Below are positions 7,195 through 11,759 of a DNA stretch of 11,759 nt, in pieces. The translations under genes were made by a program, and so were the position numbers. Under the pieces are notes generated by a model that was not told the DNA's origin, made no database searches, and was given only the letters and a program-made list of their open reading frames with translations. The stretch spans positions 1-11,759 of the forward strand of contig JADLDX010000697.1 in assembly GCA_020846515.1 (NCBI GenBank), written 5' to 3'. Numbering within the stretch: the stretch's first letter is position 1; each line of letters opens with the position of its first letter. The DNA comes from Pirellulaceae bacterium. GTDB lineage: Bacteria; Planctomycetota; Planctomycetia; Pirellulales; Pirellulaceae.

Positions 7195-7252
7195 GAATGA
7201 TCAGCCCCAAATAGTGCCATGGTTCCCCGTCAGACATGCCGATGTGCTTGCA

Positions 7253-8128
7253 TCACTTGATGGCAACCGATTTCAATTCCAAACGTCTTGTGTCTGGCGC
7301 TTCAAAGTAAATCTCCCACAAGCACAAGCCATGTGCCGGCGCGGTCTGCCCGGCCAACTTGCGATCGCCAGCGGCCAGCACATCTACCACCCAACTAGCC
7401 GACTTGCGACCGCGGCCAACATGTACTAGCGTGCCGACGATGTTCCGCACCATGTTGTACAGAAATCCGTCGGCCTCAATTTCCAAAGTAATGCATTGGC
7501 CGTCCATGTACGGTTGGCATTGAATGTCGATGGCTCGCACCGTCCTCACGGTACTGATTCGCGGACTGCCCGTGGTTTGAAAACTGGTAAAATCATGCTG
7601 GCCGAGGAGCACTTCCGCCCCGGCTCTCATCGCCTCGACGTCCAGCAGCTTCTTGACCCACCAGGCTTGCCGGCGTCCGATAGGGTTCAGCACGCGCGAG
7701 GCATAAACTGTGTAACGGTAGCGTTTACCACAGGCATCCCGAATCGGATTGAAACTCATTGGCACTTCGCACGCAGAACGAACCATCACGTCGGGCGGCA
7801 ACCGAGTGTTGACGGCCAACGTTAGGTTCTGCGCAGGAGCCTTCCAGTGCGTCGAACGAAAGGTCGCACACTGAGCCATCGCGTGCACACCGGTGTCCGT
7901 ACGACTGCTAGCCAGCAAATGCACTTTCGGCGCGCCGGTCAATTCGGCCAATGCATCTTCTAGCGTGGCTTGCACGGTACGAGCCGCACTCTGCCGCTGC
8001 CATCCAAAGAACTCGGTGCCGTCGTAGGCGATGATCAGTTTAAAACATCGGGGCGAAGCTGCCTCCGCCCCCCTGCCCTCCCCTGCCGTTGCCTGGGCTG
8101 ACAGATCATGTGGGTCAAGCGGTAACAT
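7253..8128 (-). CDS. truA: tRNA pseudouridine(38-40) synthase TruA
   Basis: Converts uridines 38-40 in the anticodon stem-loop of tRNAs to pseudouridine in the cytoplasm. From the ATG at 8128 it has 291 residues, within the longer end of the family. The catalytic aspartate is Asp78 in SSRTDTGVHA. Other signatures are FKLIIAYDGTEFFGWQRQ (29-46), KRYRYTVY, DFTSFQ and GFLYNMVRNIVGTL near the C-terminus. The start overlaps the asd stop by 14 bp, suggesting translational coupling. The first 28 or so residues (rich in Ala, Gly, Glu) precede the normal family start, yet no in-frame ATG, GTG or TTG lies nearer to FKLIIAYDG. A longer start at 8170 would overlap asd by 56 bp and is less likely. Confidence 0.95.
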   Translation of the reverse strand: MLPLDPHDLSAQATAGEGRGAEAASPRCFKLIIAYDGTEFFGWQRQSAARTVQATLEDALAELTGAPKVHLLASSRTDTGVHAMAQCATFRSTHWKAPAQNLTLAVNTRLPPDVMVRSACEVPMSFNPIRDACGKRYRYTVYASRVLNPIGRRQAWWVKKLLDVEAMRAGAEVLLGQHDFTSFQTTGSPRISTVRTVRAIDIQCQPYMDGQCITLEIEADGFLYNMVRNIVGTLVHVGRGRKSASWVVDVLAAGDRKLAGQTAPAHGLCLWEIYFEAPDTRRLELKSVAIK

Positions 8129-9134
8129 TGGCCATCTTGTCGGCCAGCAGCTGGCCGATCTGAACAGCATTCGTGGCGGCGCCTTTTCGCAAGTTGTCGC
8201 TAACGCACCAGAAGCTGATGCCGTGAGGATTGATCAGATCCTTGCGGACGCGGCCAACGAAAACATCGGGCTTATCCTGGCAATCACGCGGCATCGGATA
8301 ACGCTTGCTTGACAAGTCGTCAACCAGCGTTACCCCGGGCGCGCCGGCAAAAAGCTCACGAACCTGATCCAGAGACAACGGCTCGGCCGTTTCACAGTAG
8401 ATCGATTCACTGTGTCCGATCATTACCGGTACGCGAATGCACGTTGCGTTGATGGCAATGGAATCATCGCCGATGATCTTGTGAGTTTCATAGACCATCT
8501 TCATCTCTTCCGACGTAAAGCCATCTTGTTTGTGGGAACCGATTTGCGGAATCAAATTGAACGCAATCGGATAGGGGAACATCGACGGAGTGGCTACGTT
8601 TCCAGAGAGCGCCGCTTTAGTTCCATCAGCCAATTCGGTTTGCGCGGCCAAGCCCGCACCGCTGACCGCTTGATAGGTACTCACAATTACACGTCGAACC
8701 CGCGCTGCGTCATGCAACGGCTTGAGGGCCACAACCATCTGGGTCGTACTGCAATTGGGACTGGCAATAATGCCCTTATGCCGGTGAAGCGCCTCAGGAT
8801 TGACTTCGGGAATGATCAGAGGCACATCGGCATGCATGCGATAGTAAGCGCTCTCGTCCACTACGATCGCTCCGCGCTGGACTGCCCAGGGCACAAATTC
8901 GGCGGCCACTTCGTCGGGCGTGCTCGCAATCACCAGATCGACACCTTCGAAGGCCTCTGGTCGCATTTCTTCGATCGTGATCTGACGGCCAGCTACTTCC
9001 ACTTTTTTGCCGGCCGAACGAGCCGACGCCAGCAGCTTGAGATTTTGGTAGGGGAGCCCTCGAGAAACTATCTCTTCAAGCACGATTCGTCCCACAGCAC
9101 CGGTCGCGCCCACTACCGCCAAAGTCTTGATCAC
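8115..9134 (-). CDS. asd: Aspartate-semialdehyde dehydrogenase
   Basis: Reduces aspartyl phosphate to aspartate semialdehyde with NADPH, the branch point for lysine/diaminopimelate, threonine and methionine. It has 339 residues. The NADP loop GATGAVG (9-15), the nucleophile Cys128 in SPNCSTTQMV, YQAVSGAG (154-161) and RVPVMIGHSE (234-243, with the general-base His241) are all in place. VVDESAYYRM (91-100) replaces the DNSSAFRM-like text of proteobacterial enzymes. The gene starts with GTG at 9134, preceded by AAGGGA with a five-base spacer; this GTG matches the family N-terminus. It heads the minus-strand run and overlaps truA. An array of octamer repeats lies immediately upstream of its ribosome binding site. 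Confidence 0.97.
   Translation of the reverse strand: MIKTLAVVGATGAVGRIVLEEIVSRGLPYQNLKLLASARSAGKKVEVAGRQITIEEMRPEAFEGVDLVIASTPDEVAAEFVPWAVQRGAIVVDESAYYRMHADVPLIIPEVNPEALHRHKGIIASPNCSTTQMVVALKPLHDAARVRRVIVSTYQAVSGAGLAAQTELADGTKAALSGNVATPSMFPYPIAFNLIPQIGSHKQDGFTSEEMKMVYETHKIIGDDSIAINATCIRVPVMIGHSESIYCETAEPLSLDQVRELFAGAPGVTLVDDLSSKRYPMPRDCQDKPDVFVGRVRKDLINPHGISFWCVSDNLRKGAATNAVQIGQLLADKMANVTA
8140..8158 (-). promoter_or_regulatory. Perfect hairpin just upstream of the truA start
   Basis: TCGGCCAG-CAG-CTGGCCGA is an eight-base-pair inverted repeat with a three-base loop. It lies inside the last codons of asd and ends 11 bases before the truA ATG. In the transcript it would fold right at the place where a ribosome must load for truA, so it may modulate coupling between the two genes. 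It may equally be a by-product of the IGQLLADK codons. Confidence 0.35.
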
Positions 9135-9139
9135 TATTG

Positions 9140-9145
9140 TCCCTT
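9140..9145 (-). promoter_or_regulatory. Shine-Dalgarno of asd supporting the GTG start
   Basis: AAGGGA on the minus strand lies five bases before the GTG at 9134; no ATG is available at this place in frame. Confidence 0.55.
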
Positions 9146-9146
9146 T

Positions 9147-9202
9147 TCTCTAACTGTCTAAATGTCTAACGGTTTATCTATTTGACTGTCGAATTGTCGA
9201 AC
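9147..9202. repeat. Period-8 array of degenerate octamers upstream of asd
   Basis: Reading the plus strand in steps of eight from 9147 gives TCTCTAAC, TGTCTAAA, TGTCTAAC, GGTTTATC, TATTTGAC, TGTCGAAT, TGTCGAAC. Five of seven are close to TGTCTAAC or TGTCGAAC and the two middle ones keep the phase. A larger view is a 22-nt imperfect direct repeat (9154-9175 and 9186-9207) with a 32-nt period. The array sits in the 5' leader or promoter of asd, directly behind its Shine-Dalgarno. Confidence 0.65.
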
Positions 9203-9234
9203 GGTTTGAATGGGCGCCGGCATTTAGTCGGGCT

Positions 9235-9291
9235 AAACCGGACGCTAGCGCGCTTGCGGCTGATCAGCCGCAGGGCGCTAGCCCACGGTTT
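9235..9291. repeat. 57-nt imperfect palindrome (intergenic repeat-like hairpin)
   Basis: Nested arms pair symmetrically: AAACCG (9235-9240) with CGGTTT (9286-9291), GCTAGCGC (9244-9251) with GCGCTAGC (9275-9282), and the perfect core TGCGGCTGA/TCAGCCGCA (9255-9272). Small mismatched loops separate the blocks. It lies between asd and mtnB, outside any credible gene. It resembles REP-like intergenic palindromes, which in planctomycetes often carry a GCTAGCGC core; that comparison is from memory and not tested. With only three T bases after it on the minus strand it is not a classical terminator for mtnB. Confidence 0.7.
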
Positions 9292-9480
9292 TCGGCCCAC
9301 GTTATGATCGACGCCTTTAAATGGCTGGTTGGTATAGGTCATGCCCCCGACGCCCAATCCTATCGAGTCATGGCACAATGGCTGACCACCGGGAGATTGG
9401 GCAACCAAGCGATTGTGAAACTGGGCGGCTAGGAGCCCAGCGTACACAATTTTAATTGCCCAAGGCTTGCCTGACAGCCT

Positions 9481-10170
9481 TTAACCAAGCGATATTTGCC
9501 TTCCCAAGCACTCCAGCAAAAACTCCCAGATCTCAATCTGCCGATAGGCTTCGTCCAGATCCTTACCCCAAGTATAAATTCCATGTCCGCGAATCAGGTA
9601 GCCATGCGCAATGCCCTTTTCGGCATGCATCGCCGCCACTTCTTCAGCTAGCGCAGGGATATCTTGCGTATTGTCGAATATCGGCAGCCACTCGCGATGG
9701 GCATGAGTTTTGACCCCGCTTAGCCCTTTGAGCATCTCGTAGCCTTCAAACAAAATCCCCCCTTGCGCTGCAAATCGCTGCGAAAGCAGGGTCGACCAGA
9801 CACTGTGCGTATGTAGTACGGCCCCCACATCAGCAAATTTGCTGGCGGCGATGCAGTGCAGCAAGGTCTCGGCCGACGACTTCGGCTGGTCCGGAAGCGT
9901 CGGCTGACCGTTGGCGCCCACCAACACAAAGTCATCGCTGCGAAGCTGGCCTTTGTCTTTACCGCTGGCGGTCACGAGTAGCAAAAGTGGATCCTTCTCG
10001 ACCACCACACTGTAGTTACTACTGGTTCCCAGCGACCAACCACGGTGCCAGAAAATATGCCCAACTCGCCGAAGTCCTTCGACCTGTTCCGCATAGGGCA
10101 GGAGATGAGCGGGCAAGGCCACTTCGGGCAACGTCAACATAATGGTCAGGTTCTTTCGTGTGGAATGCAT
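9481..10170 (-). CDS. mtnB: Methylthioribulose-1-phosphate dehydratase
   Basis: Class II aldolase-type zinc enzyme that dehydrates 5-methylthioribulose-1-phosphate to the diketo intermediate in the methionine salvage pathway, in the cytoplasm. It has 229 residues from the ATG at 10170, or 219 from the ATG at 10140. RRVGHIFWHRGWSLGTSSNYS (34-54) is the family N-terminal signature. Zinc ligands are His120 and His122 in HTHS and His196 in RGHGIYTWG, and FEGYEMLKGL (141-150) supplies the conserved active-site glutamate. The agreement with MtnB rather than fuculose or ribulose phosphate epimerases is good because of GYEMLKGL and IYTWG. Neither start has a clear Shine-Dalgarno; a hairpin at 10169-10195 overlaps the longer start. 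No other salvage genes are in view, and it follows the thioredoxin-PDZ gene by 97 bp. Confidence 0.93.
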   Translation of the reverse strand: MHSTRKNLTIMLTLPEVALPAHLLPYAEQVEGLRRVGHIFWHRGWSLGTSSNYSVVVEKDPLLLLVTASGKDKGQLRSDDFVLVGANGQPTLPDQPKSSAETLLHCIAASKFADVGAVLHTHSVWSTLLSQRFAAQGGILFEGYEMLKGLSGVKTHAHREWLPIFDNTQDIPALAEEVAAMHAEKGIAHGYLIRGHGIYTWGKDLDEAYRQIEIWEFLLECLGRQISLG

Positions 10171-10195
10171 CGGGCCAAAGGTTGATAGGCCCGAT
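10169..10195 (-). promoter_or_regulatory. Inverted repeat at the 5' end of mtnB
   Basis: ATCGGGCC, 11-base loop, GGCCCGAT form a perfect eight-base-pair stem. The arm nearest mtnB includes the upstream ATG at 10170, so if that start is used the hairpin hides it; if the ATG at 10140 is used the hairpin lies in the leader. No T-run follows, so it is not a standard terminator for the gene upstream. It may be an operator or a translation-control hairpin. Confidence 0.4.
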
Positions 10196-10267
10196 TAGTC
10201 TCACACAAAAAGCCGTCTGCGCAAAGCCACCCATTCAACGAGAGCCAACGGGCGACCCGAGCTGGGC

Positions 10268-11620
10268 TTACGGCTGAACGGGCAATGGCAAGGTCAACCG
10301 CCGATCACCACGGGCAAGCTCCACAGGCAGCGATTGGCCAGGTTTGGCGTGCTTGAGCAGAGCCACCAACAGTTGGCTCTCCGTCATGCGATCTTCCCAA
10401 GCGCCTACTTTTATAAGCACATCGCCTACTTTAAAACCTGCTCGCTTGGCCAAATCATGCGGAGCAAATTGGCCCACATGTTTGATGCGCAATCCCAGCG
10501 CATCGCTTGGCAGTTGGAGCGACTTGCGCTCTGCCTCTGTAATCGGGTCCAACTTCAGGCCACCGGTCACCATGCGACGTACTTGCCAACTCGTCGCACG
10601 CCAGGCGATATCGTCGCGCTCGCGCCAGCCCTCAGCCAACTTCACTTGATGAGCTGCTGTGGCTCCACCGCGTTTAACTTCTAAGTTTACAACCGTTTGC
10701 TTACCCAAGTGATGCAAGACCCACTGAATGTCAGCCGTGGAGATGATTGGTTGCGATTCACAGGTGACTATTTCATCACCAGCCTTCAAGCCTGCTTGCT
10801 CGGCGGCGGATTCTGCCATAACCGACTTGATCGTTCGGGCTCGCGATGGATCCATGACGATCCCCAAAACTTTGGGATTCGGATATGGGAATATGACTTC
10901 AGGTGCCAGCGGCTGGCTTTCGCTTCTCTTCCAAGTGAACAAGGCCTCACCGACCTGATGGCAATGAATGCAACTGGCCACAACTTTGCCTTCATAATCC
11001 AGCGTAGACCCATATTTCTCCTTGAGCTTAGGAAACTCTTCGGGTCTATCCACGGGAGCTTTTGGCCCAGTTTTGGCGACTAACTGGCTGCGATGTTTCG
11101 CAAAGTCGCGATGAATTTCCAAGGCCTGCCCTAAGGACTCGAGAAAACCTTCCAAACTAACATCATCATCGGATTCCGTTTGATGCGATCGTGTGCCGTA
11201 GCGACCGATGATCGTGCCGTCTGCATGCAAGACAAAGGCAGCCCAGGATTGATCGTAATCAAATTGAAACTTATGCATGTCCATGCCGTTGGTATGCACG
11301 ATGCGCACCGGCACAAATTGATTAAGCCATTTCCGCACGGTGGGGTTATCGTCAATGACTGACTCGTCCAGTTGCGCACAGGCCTCGCACGGAATGCAGC
11401 GAAAGACGACCAACAACGGTTTACCAGTTGCTTTGGCCTGCTCAAAGCCTTTAGGCAAGTTGTTATAAATCCAGAATCCTTCTTTCAAAATGCGCGATTG
11501 GTCACCGCGCACTTTGATCTCACGCTCTTGAGCTCGAACTGGCGTTGTGGCCACGAGGTTCGACAGGGTTATGCTAGTTCCAATAATGGCAAGGTTGAGA
11601 AAAGGACGCAGGATGCGCAT
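10268..11620 (-). CDS. Secreted thioredoxin-like protein with CxxCH motif and two PDZ domains
   Basis: A 450-residue exported protein. A signal peptide is evident: basic MRILR, a hydrophobic stretch to about 25, and a likely cut after VRA (28-30). Residues about 50-165 look like a thioredoxin fold (KPLLVVFRCIPCEACAQLDESV) with CxxCxxC at 75, 78, 81. Next comes a linker with CIHCH at 217-221, which matches the c-type haem attachment pattern. Two PDZ domains follow: about 252-318 (IKSVMAESAAEQAGLKAGDEIV) and about 374-440 (IKHVGQFAPHDLAKRAGFKVGDVL). The PDZ domains would bind peptide C-termini or partner proteins and the thioredoxin part may handle disulfides or metals, outside the cytoplasmic membrane. 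The ATG at 11620 has GGAGAG eight bases upstream. Exact function is unknown; haem binding is only a motif-based possibility. Confidence 0.85.
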   Translation of the reverse strand: MRILRPFLNLAIIGTSITLSNLVATTPVRAQEREIKVRGDQSRILKEGFWIYNNLPKGFEQAKATGKPLLVVFRCIPCEACAQLDESVIDDNPTVRKWLNQFVPVRIVHTNGMDMHKFQFDYDQSWAAFVLHADGTIIGRYGTRSHQTESDDDVSLEGFLESLGQALEIHRDFAKHRSQLVAKTGPKAPVDRPEEFPKLKEKYGSTLDYEGKVVASCIHCHQVGEALFTWKRSESQPLAPEVIFPYPNPKVLGIVMDPSRARTIKSVMAESAAEQAGLKAGDEIVTCESQPIISTADIQWVLHHLGKQTVVNLEVKRGGATAAHQVKLAEGWRERDDIAWRATSWQVRRMVTGGLKLDPITEAERKSLQLPSDALGLRIKHVGQFAPHDLAKRAGFKVGDVLIKVGAWEDRMTESQLLVALLKHAKPGQSLPVELARGDRRLTLPLPVQP

Positions 11621-11628
11621 AGTTCATG

Positions 11629-11634
11629 CTCTCC
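11629..11634 (-). promoter_or_regulatory. Shine-Dalgarno of the thioredoxin-PDZ gene
   Basis: GGAGAG on the minus strand precedes the ATG at 11620 with an eight-base spacer and supports this start, which also gives a clean signal peptide. Confidence 0.55.
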
Positions 11635-11689
11635 ACAGAAGGGTTCTAGGCGAAACAGCAGCCCCTGGGCGAAAGTGCTTTAGACCAGG

Positions 11690-11718
11690 ATTATCCAGCA
11701 GTCGAGAGCTGATCGCAA
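11690..11718 (-). promoter_or_regulatory. Candidate sigma70-type promoter of the thioredoxin-PDZ gene
   Basis: On the minus strand TTGCGA (11718-11713) and GATAAT (11695-11690) are separated by exactly 17 bases and lie about 70 bases before the start codon. The hexamers match the -35 consensus at four of six and the -10 at five of six positions. This is the best promoter-like pair I find in the window. Confidence 0.45.
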
Positions 11719-11759
11719 TGTGGGGGCATTTCGAGTTTCCAATGCGTCGGCATGTTAAG

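Larger units (their letters stand above)
9135..9480. other. Spacer between asd and mtnB
   Basis: These 346 bp hold the octamer array, the large palindrome and then about 190 bp without recognised content. Two small open frames here (89 codons minus at 9178-9447; 42 codons plus at 9304-9432) lack ribosome binding sites and family motifs. The minus frame runs straight through the palindrome and the repeats, so I treat both as non-genes. Confidence 0.55.

Noticed and set aside
9304..9432. 42-codon plus-strand open frame (MIDAFKWLVGIG...)
   Set aside because: Composition is gene-like but there is no Shine-Dalgarno, no recognised motif, and it is too short to judge; conservation would be needed.
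9178..9447. 89-codon minus-strand open frame upstream of asd
   Set aside because: It is read through the octamer array edge and the 57-nt palindrome, and has no ribosome binding site or family motif, so it is best explained as translated repeat DNA.
10200..10267. T-run in GGCTTTTTGTG after the thioredoxin-PDZ gene as a terminator
   Set aside because: The bases before it form AAAGCC direct repeats, not a hairpin, so terminator geometry is missing.
1..11759. Mobile element, CRISPR array, tRNA, rRNA or defence system
   Set aside because: No transposase or integrase motifs, no spaced identical repeats of CRISPR size, and no tRNA- or rRNA-like sequence seen on either strand.

Overview
This is an 11.8 kb chromosomal, housekeeping-type window from a bacterium with roughly 50-58% GC. 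It most resembles a planctomycete, probably of the Pirellulales group. That placement is an inference from style: small Hanks-type kinases in tandem, a secreted thioredoxin/CxxCH/PDZ protein, a CvpA protein with a long Gly/Pro tail, a CPYC zinc-ribbon N-terminus at the left edge, mostly weak Shine-Dalgarno sites and roomy intergenic spaces with palindromes and short tandem repeats. I see no phage, transposase, CRISPR array, tRNA or rRNA.

Left part (1-2551): the first 18 codons of a minus-strand CPYC protein run off the left edge. They diverge from dtd (D-aminoacyl-tRNA deacylase, plus). Next comes a minus-strand YdjM/DUF457-type membrane metal-dependent hydrolase, which diverges from a plus-strand CvpA-family membrane protein. 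A 368-bp spacer (2552-2919) separates the CvpA gene from the convergent accA.

Middle part (9134 down to 2920, all minus): asd - truA - GT4 glycosyltransferase - serine/threonine kinase B - serine/threonine kinase A - accA. asd and truA overlap by 14 bp. The remaining gaps are about 58, 97, 156 and 117 bp, so this may be one long transcript or several short ones. It mixes lysine/threonine/methionine precursor synthesis (Asd), tRNA pseudouridylation (TruA), a cell-surface glycosyltransferase, two signalling kinases and fatty-acid initiation (AccA).

Right part (9135-11759): a spacer with an octamer array and a 57-nt palindrome, then mtnB (methionine salvage dehydratase), then a secreted thioredoxin-CxxCH-PDZ-PDZ protein with a plausible sigma70-type promoter.

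The most unusual content is the tandem kinase pair. Both have a degenerate glycine loop, HCD in place of HRD, and DFA or DFT in place of DFG. One copy has a strikingly AT-rich N-lobe and a possible Cys-rich upstream extension, and its stop codon lies inside a 15-nt tandem repeat.
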